Source: Dryocosmus kuriphilus (taxonomy: Eukaryota; Arthropoda; Insecta; Hymenoptera; Cynipidae). Taken from it: 64,000 bases of DNA. The notes beneath the pieces are model-generated. The model searched no databases and was not told where the DNA came from. It saw nothing but the letters and a program-made list of their open reading frames with translations. The DNA is taken from NCBI GenBank assembly GCA_038277395.1, contig CM076192.1:197597647-197661646 (forward strand), in the 5' to 3' direction. A program made the position numbers and the translations under genes. Shown in pieces: positions 22,243 to 34,657 of the stretch (positions are counted from its first letter, which is position 1; each line of letters starts with the position of its first letter).

Positions 22243-22662
22243 ATGACGAGCATCGACGTGTTTGGACGTCAGCTGGATCGAACTGCTGCAGCAGGAAGCC
22301 GTGGACCGCCTGGTATTGGATCCACAATCATCTCCGGCGGTCATTATGATATATATGGCAAGAGATTGTGTAACCTTAGTGAAGCCAATGAACAATCTGA
22401 CCCAGTAAACTTATGAACTGTACAGAGCATTAGTCAAGACGAGATACGGAAAGTGTTTGCAGTTACATCGTCTATGAGAGCAGAGGTTGACAATATTAAT
22501 TTGATGATTCGTGGTCTCGAGGAATCAATCAACGAGAAACTCAAATACTTGCAGATTGATATGGAACAAGATTTTTCGATCTGTAACGCTAAACTCATTG
22601 CTCGACTAAACAACCTCAAATATGGACAAGGAGAAATTGGCAGTAGTCACGGAACTGCATAA
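22243..22662 (+). pseudogene. Fiber-like coiled-coil protein, copy A
   Basis: From ATG 22243 the frame reads a GPPG turn and the block YDIYGKRLCNLSEANEQSD, which resembles the strand-forming repeats of phage and viral fibers. A TGA at 22414-22416 follows, and then a heptad-rich region (22453-22662, IRGLEESINEKLKYLQ). The copy in B is intact. The 3' end overlaps the integrase start by 41 bases in another frame. An attachment-fiber role is inferred from motif style. Confidence 0.55.
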
Positions 22663-23548
22663 ACCAGCTAGAAAGGATTATCCTCATCTTTTTGTACAGA
22701 TACGCGGTATAGGCGAGACATGACAGGCAGATTTGGTTGAAATCTTACCCTATGCGCATGAGAATAATAACTATAAGTATTTACATACCGTAATTGATAT
22801 TTTCTCCAAGTACGACTGGGCGGTCTCTGTTAAAAGCAAGAGTGGAACAGATGTTACTTTAGCAATGAAATCCCTACTGGTGCAGGGTCGTGTATCAAAA
22901 AACTTATACACTGACAAAGGCAAAGAATTTTACAACTCACACTTTAAAAATATAATGCAACAATACATAATTAATCTTTACTCAACGCGCAGTAATCTAA
23001 TGGCATCAATCTGTGAAAGATTTAATCGCACGCTCAAAAACAAGATGTGGCCACAATTTAGCTTGAGAAGAAACTACAAGTGGATAGACATTTTACCCAC
23101 TCTCATCTCCAAGTACAACAATGCAAAACATCGGTCAATCGGTATGAAGTCCAGAGATTTCACTGCTGAGGATGAAAAAGAACGCTTGAAACGCTTTAAA
23201 AAACTGCGAAGTATCCCCAGAAGGAAGAAAGCAAAGTTCAAAGTTGGTGACAGAGTTTGAGTCAGCAAGCACAAGCATGTCTTTGAAAAAGGATACACTC
23301 TTAACTGGACAACAGAGATATTCGCTTTGAAACAAGTCATACCTACCAACTCAGTGACGTACAAGCTCGAGGATTATCAACAACAAAGTCTATCTGGAGG
23401 ATTCTATGAACAGGAACTTCCCAAAGTTAAGCATCCAGACATATACCTTGTAGAAAAAGTAATCAAGGAACGTGTCGATAAAGTATATGTAAAGTGGTTA
23501 GGCTTTGATACTTCACACAAAAGCTGGATAGAAAAATCAGATATGTAA
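22622..23548 (+). pseudogene. Retrovirus-like integrase with chromodomain, copy A
   Basis: The rve-type catalytic core shows a first Asp in QADLVE, LYTDKGKEFYN with the second Asp, and the Glu in SICERFNRTLKNKMW. A basic region and a C-terminal chromodomain block (DKVYVKWLGFDTSHKSWIEK) follow. Two in-frame TGA codons occur: one directly before the first catalytic Asp block (near 22720) and one at 23258-23260. Integrases of this type insert Polintons and generate the 6 bp duplication. The chromodomain probably reads chromatin marks at the target. Confidence 0.8.
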
Positions 23549-23564
23549 TCGACTTCTCTTCAAT

Positions 23565-23703
23565 GTTGAATCAACGTTGAATCAATGGCGAGCAAAAGTT
23601 GAGTCAACGTTGAATCAATGTTGAGCCAAAGTTGAATCAATGTTGAGTCAATGTTGAATCGATGTTGAATCAATGTTGAAGCAAAGTTGAGCCAATGTTA
23701 GAC
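23565..23703. repeat. 11 bp quasi-palindromic tandem array after the integrase stop, copy A
   Basis: Twelve units of exactly 11 bp with consensus GTTGARTCAAY. The form GTTGAATCAAC has perfect 5 bp inverted arms around a central base. The array starts 17 bp after the integrase stop and lies between the convergent integrase and polymerase genes. Similar arrays are at 53201-53263 and 35867-35954. Confidence 0.85.
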
Positions 23704-26700
23704 TAAATTATGAAATTAACTATATATAAAGTATATGCTGACACTAAGTAGAGATATAAGGTCATCGTCAGTAGCGTCAACGTCCATTGCATCGTTTAGT
23801 CGGTAGGTTCCCCACGCAAGAGTGTCTGTGGTGTTGGGGAGCAAGCATCGCTTATCGTCGTAAGGACTCAGTGCAATTTTTGTCTGTGTAATGGTCTCAG
23901 CATTGTGTAGTCTCGACCTGATGATATACTGGGTTCTGCTTTGGACTGAAATATTTCTCAAGCGTTCCGTGTAATCGTCGAAAGTGATTGTTTTGTGCAC
24001 AATTTCTGATTTTACACCTTTGGCCTTCTTTACAAAGTCTTCACCGTTTACACGGATGCTGTACATTTGACTTCACAAGCAAAAAGTTCAGTGATAACTT
24101 TACCACAACACTCATCCTTCATGAGACCCAAAACCTTTTTGTTAGCTTGCGGCATTCCGAAAACATTGTCTCGAGGGTAGTCAGAGGTGTCAAATCTGTC
24201 AATGTCGTCTTCCATGTCAGCGTAAATGTCATTACATTTTACTTCGTAAATAAGTCTGTACGTGTTAGTGTATATAATTGTTTACATTTGTCACCGTATT
24301 TTTTAATCATGTAGTCGTACTGTCAGTCGTAGATTAGGAATTTGGAGGTATCCAGCACAGCATGTCCTACATAGACCGGCTTGTTGAACAATATTTCAGT
24401 TCGTCCCAGTTCAATCGTAACGGGACTTTCACTTTAGATTGCTTGACTGTGAAAGCTTGGTCGGGCTATGAGGTCTTCTGCTCCATACCTACCCCTCACT
24501 TTGTTACAAGCTTTACATCAACATATTTTCGTATGCTCTCCATTGTCTTTCCGTAAACTGCATTATTCATAAATTTAAACTGGTTCTTTTCAAACTCGTT
24601 GCTAGCATTTGTTCGCATAACAGTATTGAAATCTATGTAACATTAAAGCCGCGTGGATTGGTTGAACTGAAGTACTCTATGCATTTTAATAGGTTAAAGT
24701 CCATTAGCCAAAGCGTGTTTGAGAGCTCTGTAATGGAGAACGTACTTTCGTTTCGGTAGGAAGGTAGTTAGGAGCTTCTCCTGGTCGGACTTTGGTTGCT
24801 TCGAGTGTTCTGGACAAAACGGTAAGTCATTGTGCTTGTCATTGAGTTGAACTGGGTAGTGCAAATCTACCTACAGAATGTAACCAAAGGGTGAATCATC
24901 TGGAATGTTGAAATCAAGGTTTTCGAAATGGGTAAGCCACTCGAAAGCACCGTACGGGAGAGATTGTCCCATTGCCCAACCATGTAGGTTGTTTGCATCC
25001 AAATAATCAATGAAGATAATCTCCCCATCCGTGTTGAAAGCTGGCATGTATTTGTGATTTACAATGGCATAATGGTTCGAGCATTGACTTAATCCACCCC
25101 TTTTGCCTTGCTCAATCATCAGCAGCATATCAACCTCGGTGAGGAGCTCTAATCTCAACTTTAAATATTTGAGCATGGCATCCCATGTTAAGCCAGGATT
25201 TGTGTACTAGTGTGCTGGATCCAAGTCGTAACCCTCGAGACACTTTTCTCGGAAACTTTCGAAAATGTCAGCCAAAAGCAGAACGTCAATTTCATATACA
25301 GACTGACGTACTCACCGTGTGTCTTGATGTTAAATGCACACCACACCTGTTGTGCATGTGCATAATCTTCGTCCGATATTGTGGAATGATTGAGAGTGCT
25401 GTAAAATTTTTCTTTTGGTGGGAACTGAGTTTCACTGAGTCTATCTCTCGAATGCAAGTATTCATCAGGAAGAACACCTTTCCCCGTGAGAAGCTCAATT
25501 TTCTCCCTCTCAACACCGTCAAACACTGCACTGACAATTTTATACTGAGTGAGGTATGACGCTAACTTTTCCAGTGAAGAGGCCATAAATCTGAATGAAT
25601 CGATGAATATAAATTTAATCTGGGTTTCCTGAACTTCCTTTGTGAATGAAATGCATTTCTACTTATTGAGTGCAAGAACTTTAACTGTTCCCTCAAACTT
25701 TGTGGCAATGTCGCGAATGTCAAAGTGAGCGTCATACCCACTCAGATTATAGAATACAATAGGTATGGTGTTTGAGACCTGATATGGTAAGTTGAAATGC
25801 TCTTGCGCATGTCCGGGGTACTTACCAGTCAGTTGACAATGCTCATGTACCTTCTTCATTGGGGTATGCAGTGCCTTCTGATAACTGTGACAAGTTTCGG
25901 CATCTATAAAGGCTTCCTACTGCTCAAATGTTATTTTTTCCGTTGGTACTGGTGATGCTAAGATCTTTTCACATTTCTAAGCAATCTCCAATAATTGCTC
26001 GGCAAACCACTTTGCTGGCTCCACATCCTCCGGACATGAAACGTAGAAAGGCAAGTTATTATCATAGCTGCACTTGAGCATGTAGCCTATATTGAAGATC
26101 TTGTGTCTTCCAAAGACCTCAGTATTCGAGATTTTTTCTGCTCCTTCTTCATTTACGGCTATCGAAAGGGACTCACACTACGCGTAAATGATGGAAGGAG
26201 TCAGCTCAGCTTCTAAAAGTTCCTAAACTCAACAATGGTCCTCCCGGGTTCTGGAAACACCACTTTAGAGTTACTAAGTTTTACAGAGTGCAAGCACCGT
26301 TCGCAAATATACTTTCTCGTTTTCATCTTAGACAGTTGGTTACTGACCAATCGCGATAAGTCCTTAATCCAGACATAGTGGAAGTTGAAGCTTCTTTCTT
26401 CTCTAACTCGATGTTCTTCTTTTTCTTCTTCTTCATTGTTATTCTGTATGGTATAATCTTCCTCCACATGAAAAATATTTACGTGCGTGTCTCTTTTTTG
26501 TGAGGTGAGGTGAAGGGGCACCACCGTGAATTGATTTTCACTCTTCTTAATAAGGCCGTAGACATTTATAGAGATTTGGTTCTTCTCCTCGAATTTTTTC
26601 ATATCCTTGAGTGCAACTGGAAAACTGATTTCGGAAAAATCCATTTCTTCCCTGTACTGTTCATAGCTGGATACATGTTTAGCAAAGTTTTTCCTGTTAT

Positions 26701-26813
26701 TTGGATGTAAGGATGAGAGTATTGCCTACTTGAAGCATTCATTGTCAATATTTTGTGTGTTCACACAAGCTTTCTTATCCTTCATCGACTTTGGAAGCTC
26801 AATGCATGAACCT

Positions 26814-29800
26814 TAGGGCGGGTCGAAGTGCAACAAGTTACTTGAGTCGAATTCTGATAGTACGGAAAAGTTGCTGTAGACTAATACAAGCATTTTGCAA
26901 AAAGAAATTTCGAAATCGGTCAATATCTTCTGTTCGCGCATCGCACCTAAAGTTTCGAACATTTTTCTCGAAAACAGTACAAAGTTTTAACATTCAGTTT
27001 TCAATTCTTATTCGTACTTTGTCTTATATTATGCTCATTTTATCATGCATATTATGTTATGTTATGAATGTTCAAGCAAAGAAAATGTTTTATGGAAATT
27101 CGAAAAAAATTGGATGTATAAAATGTAAATGTAGCATTTAAGATGCACAGTTTGTAATATAATTTGTTCTTGCAGCGCCTATCTTCCAAAATGTGCGATT
27201 GTGCAGCTCTCGGCTCGTTTTAGCTTTGCGTATCAAGTAAACAACTCAGAGCTCACCACCTGAAGGTGGCTGCACCTCGAGCTCCTTCCCTTCCCACCCT
27301 CCCTGTCTAATTAAAGCCAGACATTAGCGTATACGTTCAACTCACCTTATACTTAAATTTTAAATTGCGATTTTGATCAAATTTTGGCAAACGAGAACGA
27401 GAGTGTAAAGTTGATCTTATATAACCATCCCTGTTTTGATAACCACATAACTTCTTAGCCTCTTCTGTAACAAGCTTCACAGTTCGCTCTACGGCTTGAG
27501 TGTGGCACGGAAGGTTTACGAAGTCCCATTGAGAGATTAAAAGGTGGTTGTCAATGGAAGCAACAAGATCTGCATTTGAGGCATACTGCAGTACTGGAGT
27601 TGGTGTTAACTTTGTGGAAGACAAGTCGATCGTCTCATAATACTTCATAGCATTGAAGTTCAGTTTTGGCGGAATGAACGATCGCATTGAATTCATCCTT
27701 GAAGTCGCTTCCCTTGCCTTCAAAGACCTCTGTAATCCAAGCTTACGGACATGAACTTCCTCATCCGTGATCATTGACAGAAGAAGATTTTCAGAGTGGG
27801 CGAAGTACGCTTTGTGTTGTATCGCAGGATCAATTACTTTGAGAAGATGTTCTGGTAAGTATCGAGAGTTTTGAATCATCGTGAAGACATGTCTCGCACC
27901 ATCTTTAATAGAACGTTTTATTTTTATATGAAACATCATAGGTAAATAAACTTTCATTATGAATGTGACTATGTGAACTAAGTTTTTAGAAGGATGTTCA
28001 GTTGATATCTACAATCTCAACAAGGTGTTTGCTAGAGTGACCCAGCGGGCGTGACAGAGTGTTCCTGGATCTCGGAGAGCGAGATCAGGTGAACATTCTC
28101 CTGACTGAATAGATTGCCCAATATCGTAAAGATATTTTTGATCTTCACTCAAATCGTCTCTGAATATCACTAGTGGTAGATCAGAATCAATCTTATTAAA
28201 ATGAATAAGAGTTAAGTTTTCACAGCCCGTAAGCTGCTTTCCGATTGTGCCCGCAAATGACTTTGGTCCACTTGTATTTCGATTTAAATGTTCAAATAAG
28301 TGTCGCAAGGCTAATTCATTTGAATGAAGCAACCAGATGATCCACTGGACTGGACTCTTCAAATACATTTCTATGAGTCCAATAATTCCACCTTTCCAGC
28401 CTGTATTAGTTACAGTACAATCAAAACCCACCACAAGAAGTTCACTAAGGTCCACTTCCATTTCGTTCAAATGGGACATCATGCTTTCAGTGATACCTTC
28501 GCTCGCAGCAGAGGTAGGCGTTACATGAGTTATATATTGAGAATCAGGTTCCATGATGATAGAGATATGTTTTTTTGTAAGGGTTTTGCGATAACGCTTG
28601 GAAACTATTTCCTCTTGGAACACCGTCTCATCTTTTCTCCCATCGAAATAAGAAGTGAGCGATATGGACTTTGTTTTAACTTCCTGGAGGGTTTGTCTCT
28701 TTCCAGGTTTCTCTCTCCTGATTTTTATTTTTGTCTACAACAAAGGTAAAGTCTGATTCAGTGACGATTCCAAGGTCTGTTAGAACTGACGTCGCAACTG
28801 CAGCGGTCGCTCTATTCGAAACGCCAAATCTGTCACCAATTTTCGCAGTTTCAGGCAGACCAATACGCATTTGTGAAGTAGAAGGTGTTTGGAAGTACGA
28901 TGTTGATCGACTGAGAGTGAATGTTGGATCTGTGACAGGTTCTTCTATTACAGGTGTACTTTCTTCATCGAACTCTTCAAAGTCATCTTTAAAATTATTT
29001 GGAATACCTTTAAAATCGGCAACAGAGGAAGTGGAAGAACCCGAGGTGTCATGTCGAGTCTAATCTTTTCATTTATTTTAACGAGACGAGCAAGTTTAGC
29101 AGTTTCAAGTACGTCTCAGGAACCAATCTTTCCAACTCTGGCAGTTCTTTGGTCATAAAGAAATTTCCATTCTATGAGAGGGATTTTGCGGTCCTATTTA
29201 ACGCATTTACAGTCAATAGATATGGGACATGAACAAATGCAGGAAGTCAGAGGCTTACCGCAGATACAATCGTTTGACATTGCACATTTGCATGCAGAAA
29301 TGTCAAAAAGTTTTGCCGCTTCTGTCTTAAATATTTGAGGATGCTTATTAAACTTAGATCTTTCTTTATCTCTGTTGTGAGACCTTTTTTTGTTCCAATA
29401 CTTGTCATGATATGCAGAAATCATTTGTTCAACTCTGATCTGAGAAACAGTAGTAATAGATGCTGTCAAACACAGTAGGCTAATTTTCTCAGCTACTATA
29501 TCCGCTATTGCTGAAGGAGAAATTTTCTGCGGCGGCAAGTCAGAATATGATGACATAACGCATCTCTGTTCAAAACAACAGCAAATAACGTCATTATATG
29601 TAGGAAGATTTGTGGGACTAAAATCCTTAGGAGAGCCAAATATAGGACAAGTGTGATCTTTCCGAGAAATATGCACAGAAATTTTTCTGTTTCCTTATCC
29701 ATTGTAAGCGGAAGTAAGAAAAAGACAAGGAAAAACAAATGAATTTGAAATATATATGTATAAGTACAAGTAAGCACCGAAAAACGAAGAAAAGTAACGG

Positions 29801-30150
29801 AAGCACAAGACAGAACTTATGTCCGTAAACGAATAGTGTTCGTTGGAATAGTCAATGAGTGCCTCTATGGTTTGATTTCTGAGCGTTGTGTACAAACAAG
29901 TGAACAAGTGTCTAGGGAAAACAAGCTCGTGCGCAGGCAGCGGATTTTGAGAGAGGTTGCGGGTGGGTGAGCGAATGGAAGGGGGATTGACGCTACGAAC
30001 GTTCGAAACTTTAGGTGCGACGCGCGAACAGAAGATATTTACCGATTTCAATTTTTTTTTTTTTTGCAAAATGCTTGTATTAGTCTATAGCAACTTTTCC
30101 GTACTATTAAAATTCGATCCGAGTAAAATTTTGGATTTCGACCTACCCTA
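26814..30150 (-). mobile_element. hAT-like DNA transposon inserted in the polymerase gene
   Basis: 3.3 kb with inverted repeats of about 150 bp. The ends read TAGGGCGGGTCGAA (left) and TAGGGTAGGTCGAA (right, reverse complemented), with a long shared core including AGTACGGAAAAGTTGCT. Flanks are 8 bp duplications ATGAACCT at 26806-26813 and 30151-30158. The 8 bp duplication fits hAT (also P-like) transposons. The interrupted sequence is polymerase coding DNA still continuous in element B. Confidence 0.85.
27337..29676 (-). pseudogene. Transposase of the hAT-like element, degenerate
   Basis: Minus-strand frames in order: a cysteine-rich N-terminus (FDISACKCAMSNDCICG, 29676-29194); a middle part with TAKIGDRFGVSNRATAAVAT (28870-28676); a catalytic-like block LLVVGFDCTVTNTGWKGG and PVQWIIWLLHSNELALRHLF (28623-28009); and a C-terminus with PCHTQAVERTVKLVTEEAKK and a GYIR block (27957-27337). 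This arrangement matches a widespread arthropod transposase group I recognise but cannot name with certainty. In-frame stops separate the pieces. Confidence 0.65.
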
Positions 30151-30786
30151 ATGAACCTGCCTTTAGCGGGTTCAACCGGTTGATCTTGACGGAAAGCTTT
30201 ATGATTGAGTGGAGGATCCACCCAGAGTCCTTCTCCTCAAACTCCACCATCTCCTTGAGGTATGGGTACCTCACGTACGTTGCGAACCATAATTTGAAGT
30301 CAGTGGTGGAATATATGGCTTCGTTCCTTAAATTAAAATTTTTATCATCAGGCTCATCTTTGCCGATTTTTGTATAATAGCAAAGTAGTAATGCATTTAT
30401 TTTTAAAGCCTTGTCTTTTTTAAATTCTTTGCCCACTTGAAGAATGAATAATTGCTGAGCATCATTCAAAAGGGCAAGAACATTTTTATGTAATAAATTG
30501 GCGGCTAGACACGTTTTAACACGATTATTGAAAGCTTTGTCTACATCTATACACTTTACGCGGTTATTGATGTCATCTTGTTTCTTCAGCACATGTCGTC
30601 CTCCTTCATTCTTCAATCAACCAAAGCGTCCCTCTAAGCATGCGTGCTTCCCAATCAGGTCCAGACACATTTGTTTTCTGCCTAATGACTGCGGTGGTGT
30701 CTTCCTATGAAGTTCTCTCCTGATTGTACTTAAACAAAGCGAGCACTCATTCTTCCACTCCGTCATTTTGTCTAGAGGTGCATACA

Positions 30787-31787
30787 CAGACGGCAACATC
30801 GTATATGTATGTAAATGAAGAAGTGTGTGTGTGTGTCAAATAATATACGCGTGTCGACAAATTGCACCATTATGCGTGTTCCAACAGGCTTATGCTTGTC
30901 GAAACCTGTCTTGAGATGCCGCGTTGGTTGAGAAAGGGGGGAGGGAGAGGAATCGGAAGAAGGTGAGAGGAAACGCCACGGCTGTCATTATGTGTGGTCC
31001 GACAGGCTAGAGATATTACGTCATCATGCTTGTTGAAACCTGTCCAGATATGCCGTGTCGGAAGGGAAAGGACGGGTGGGAGGGGAAGCGGAAGCCGGTG
31101 AGGGGAAGCCGATGGAGAGTGAGAGAGATAGAATATTTGAGAAGTAAATTACAATACATAACCTTAATAGTAATAAGGAATGTATTCTGACCTACGCCAC
31201 AGGAAAAAGTGATTGCATTTCTTGAGCACAATCCAGAAAAATTTTTGTTTTTCAATATATGATTATTTCGAGATTTTACATTACTACCCCACCTTGCGTA
31301 ATATGACGAGACTACCACTTTGCCCCTCCATTTCTTCTCGTACCTATAATGAGGTCAGTGTTGGAGAGAGAGGGGGAAAGCATGTTCAAACCTGCACCCC
31401 ATTGAGTTTACGCTCTTATATTTTAGTATACAAGCCGATGGAGAGTGAAAGAGAGAGAGAGAGAATTTCCGAGAAGTAAATTCCAACATATAACCTTAAT
31501 AATAATAAGGAATGCGGCGTTCACGCAAAGCTTCTAGTGGTGCTACATATGGTAAATACATGCCTCAACATTCCTACTTTACCAGTAAAGGGCAATAATG
31601 GACATTGGTGCCACCTATCGGTGAAAAAAGAAGTTTGTTTTCGTGGAACCCTACCAGACTGACTCAGGGTAACACCGACTGTCGATACTTAGCACGGACA
31701 TGTACCACTGTGGGAGCAGTGGCGCCATCTGTCGGCGACAGGGCGAAGCTTGTCGTGGTGCCGCAGAACGCCTACAGCTCTAATACT
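30787..31787 (-). repeat. Polinton A right terminal inverted repeat
   Basis: Reverse complement of 13567-14545 with substitutions and indels. Its inner edge reaches the first codons of the polymerase frame (ATG at 30797-30799), so no separate subterminal region exists at this end, unlike element B. Confidence 0.9.
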
Positions 31788-31935
31788 GAGGTGTATAATT
31801 TATCGAGCGCGAAGCGCGAGTCGAATACCGAGCGCGAGGCGCGAGTGCCAACGGACGCGCGTCCTAGGTGCGCTCATACTTCGCGAGAAGCGCGCGATGA
31901 AAATGGACCCGCGAAGCGGGCAGATTTTCTTTTAT
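31788..31935 (+). repeat. CG-rich dispersed repeat unit, copy d, right part
   Basis: Begins with the duplicated GAGGTG and continues the unit interrupted at 13566, with GAGCGCGAAGCGCGAG motifs and the terminal GCGGGCAG. Confidence 0.85.
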
Positions 31936-33654
31936 AGTGTTATTTTGTAGAAAATTTCAAATATGTAAAACCCTTCAATTTCAAAAAATAAATATTTAAA
32001 TGTCAAAGTACAAAAGATTAAACCTAAACCAAAAATGGAACAGCTATACTTGACAAAAAGCACAAATTTTAGATAAAAAATTGTTGAATTTCCAACAAAC
32101 GAAAATTAAAATTCTAGAAAAGTGTTTCAATTTTGCATAAAAAAGACACAGTTTCAAAAAAAGATGTGTCCCTAATATTTCTGAGGCCAAATTTCTTGTT
32201 CTAACAACGTTTAAAAATTTTTGGACTTTGATAATTCACACCTGCTTAAATAAATTATTCGTCACAATATTTTTGTTGAGTCTTTGTTAATCGCGTTTAA
32301 TAGAAGTGAATAATGTAAGGTACATAGGCTTTGTTAGTAATTCTTATTCTTCGGTTATGAAGCAATGACTTGGAAATTCTTGACATTGGTGGAGGTGAAT
32401 TTCTCTAACCAGAAGTTTCGAAACACTTCCTCACATTATTTCAGTAAAGTTAAAAATACATTGCACAATTGTGTTTGTTGATTAAACTTCTAGCTTTTTC
32501 AAAAATATTTCACACCATTTTAAGATGTTTCCAGGAGTTTCACGATTTTTAAGAAAAATTAATGAATAAGTTTAATTCAGTTTATAACAAAAATATTCAG
32601 TTCTTTTAGAAAGGCGCACAGTTTTCAACAATTTGAAGTTTTTTTAGAAAACTCCGAATCCCTTTTTTGACAATATAACCACAAAAATCATACTTCTGCA
32701 CTGCATTTGTGAAAGACGTTTATTTTTTAGGTCATTTTAAGTGATTGCCATCACAGAGTTATATTTGGTATGAAAACTTGTAAAAACTAATTAATCGAGC
32801 TTAATATAACCTCGACCAAAAACATAAAAGATTAATTTTTAAATAAAATAGGTGCATTCTCAACTAATTCATTCAATTTTTAACCGAAAACGATGAATTT
32901 GCCAAAAAAATATAATAGTTGAATTTTTAACCGAAAATTAAAAACTTCAGCCAAATATGAAACAGCTAAATTTTGAAACAAAACCAGCTGAATTTTCAAG
33001 TACGAAAATATAACTTCCAACCCAAACGTTTGGATTTTTTATCAAAATATTTGAATTTTAAACCAAGAAAGGTAAAGAATTAAAGACCAAAAATCTAAAA
33101 ATTGAATGGAATTAATGCAATTTTTTAATGCAACAGTTCAATATTGACCAGAAGAAGACCAATTTTTAAGAGAATATTTCAATTCCTGCTCAAGAAATGT
33201 GAATTGAAGGAAAATGGATTTTTTGCCAAACGGTTGATTTCATCCAAAGAACCTCATCTTTAAACAACAGATGGTTTGTTAATAAAATTTTGGAATTCCC
33301 AAAATACAGTAAATTTATAAATGGAAGAACTAAATTTTGAAAAAGAGCATTAATTTTTAAAGAATGTTTGAACTTTCAACCTAAATATCTAAATTTGTAA
33401 TAAAAAGTCACACTTTAAAACTAAGCAATAGATTTATAATCATAAATTATTACATTCTTCAAAACAAAGAATAATTTTTGAATGTAACAGTTTAATGTAT
33501 AACTGAAAAAGACCAATTAATTATTCACAAACTAGTTCAATTTTCACGCAAAAAATATGAATTAGAAAAACGTGTATTTTTAGCAAAACAGTTGAATTTC
33601 CAAGCAAAGACATGATTTTGATACCTGAGATATTTTGTTAACAAGAGGTAAGAC
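31936..33654. other. AT-rich noncoding stretch
   Basis: No gene is supported. It shows the same TTGAATTTTCAACC-type lattice as elsewhere in the window. Confidence 0.6.
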
Positions 33655-34565
33655 TAAACACGTACAAGGATCGTAATATATGGTGTAATTGTTTCAATGC
33701 GAAATGCAAATCTGAATGCCAGGTATGTAACGTCCTTCAAAAAATCAGAGATATAATATATTTAGCATAAAAAGTGATGGAGGGAAAGACATGTAAAGGG
33801 TAAGTATTATAACATATATCTTAACTACACGTGTACGAATTTTCCGCAAATTGTCTGGATTCAAATACTTTTTTATGGAAAACGATCAAGTATAATTGCC
33901 AATAAACTATTTGATATGAATTAATGAAAGTATTTTTTCGATGTGGGAACGTCAATTAATTACGTAAGAGTTTTGGGGGGGGGTGGGCAACAAAATCTTG
34001 CGACCATGTTAAAGCAACATGCATGTACTATAGAAAACCCCTTACGAGAGGGGGAGGGGGTTTCTCAAATTGCAAATATGACCCTTACGTAATTAATGGA
34101 CGCTCCGTAAGCACATAATTGCTCAGTAGGACGAAACACGTGGAACGATTGTAATATATGGTGTAATTGTTTCAGGGTGAAATACAAATTTTGTTCGAAC
34201 ATATATAATGTTTTGCAAGAAATTAGAGAAATAATGTATTTTTATAAAAAAGAACGGAACCAAAGACATTTGAAGTGAAATTTCGGTAACATATTGTGGC
34301 ACACATGTATAGAGATTTAAAGCAACAAGTCTGGATTTAAATATTTTTAAAAATAAAAATAATAAAAGATATTTGAGAACGAATTATGTTATATGAAGTA
34401 ATAAAACTCTTTTCTCGGTAAGCGCATAATTGTGCAGCAAGATGAAACACGTTTGATGATAGTAACATATGGTATAGTTGCTTCAAGGTGAAACACAAAT
34501 ACGCTTTCGAAAAAAAAAAATTTGTTGAATACAGTCAAGACCTGGATGTGAGATATTTAAAGATA
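33655..34565. repeat. Three diverged repeat copies with a MITE between the first two
   Basis: A roughly 60 bp core is repeated at about 33655, 34128 and 34440. It reads AACACGT, then ATATATGGTGTAATTGTTTC, then GTGAAA-ACAAAT. Each core is followed by a weaker shared stretch (AATCAGAGATATAATATATTT-like in the first two). On the minus strand the cores translate to related peptides of the form ETITPYITI. They lie directly downstream of the signal-peptide exon at 34600-34657. Confidence 0.6.
33946..34106. mobile_element. Short palindromic MITE
   Basis: About 160 bp with inverted ends: AACGTCAATTAATTACGTAA on the left and TTACGTAATTAATGGACGCT on the right. Inside are matching G-rich and C-rich tracts (TTTTGGGGGGGGG and its degenerate complement). 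It separates the first two repeat cores. Confidence 0.75.
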
Positions 34566-34599
34566 TGAACGATTTGGTATTAAAGAAAGTTCTACTTAC

Positions 34600-34657
34600 C
34601 AACAGAATCGAGTAATACCACAAATATGAAAAACAGAACACAGAGAAAAGCTCTCAT
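34600..34657 (-). CDS. Candidate first coding exon: signal peptide followed by splice donor
   Basis: From ATG (34655-34657) the minus strand reads MRAFLCVLFFIFVVLLDSV. That is one basic residue, a 15-residue hydrophobic core and a small/polar end: a textbook secretory signal peptide. After the next base comes GTAAGT (34599-34594), the optimal splice donor. The start context is AGCAAAATGA, with adenine at -3. Short secreted peptides of insects (defence or venom type) often begin this way. No second exon could be fixed with confidence; the repeats at 33655-34565 are candidates. It may be a decayed gene end. Confidence 0.45.

Larger units (their letters stand above)
23716..30799 (-). pseudogene. 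Protein-primed-type DNA polymerase B, copy A, split by a hAT-like element
   Basis: Replicates the element. Read on the minus strand from about 30799 (KTPPQSLG block) to 23716. Visible are LSGYDAHFDIRDIATKF (exonuclease region), an HNH-like CxxC/HCQLTGKY block, YLDANNLHGWAMGQSLPYG (polymerase motif A region), NNAVYGKTME (motif B) and a thumb/C-terminal block SRTQYIIRSRLHNAE. The motif C region, where family members have D-T-D, reads N-T-Y here after indels. A zinc-finger segment present in B is deleted near 26300. The gene is interrupted at 26814-30150 by a transposon and contains many other breaks. Confidence 0.85.
13567..31787. mobile_element. Polinton/Maverick (adintovirus-like) element A, 18.2 kb
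   Basis: Both ends are visible: about 1 kb inverted repeats, termini reading ATTAGTAGAGCTG (left) and AGTATTAGAGCTG (right, reverse complemented), and flanking 6 bp duplications GAGGTG at 13561-13566 and 31788-31793. An AGT-type terminus and 6 bp duplication are the known Polinton signature. Inside are remnants of capsid, protease, ATPase, integrase and protein-primed-type DNA polymerase B genes. Every large gene carries stops or frameshifts, and two younger elements sit inside it. It is an inactive relic. Confidence 0.93.
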
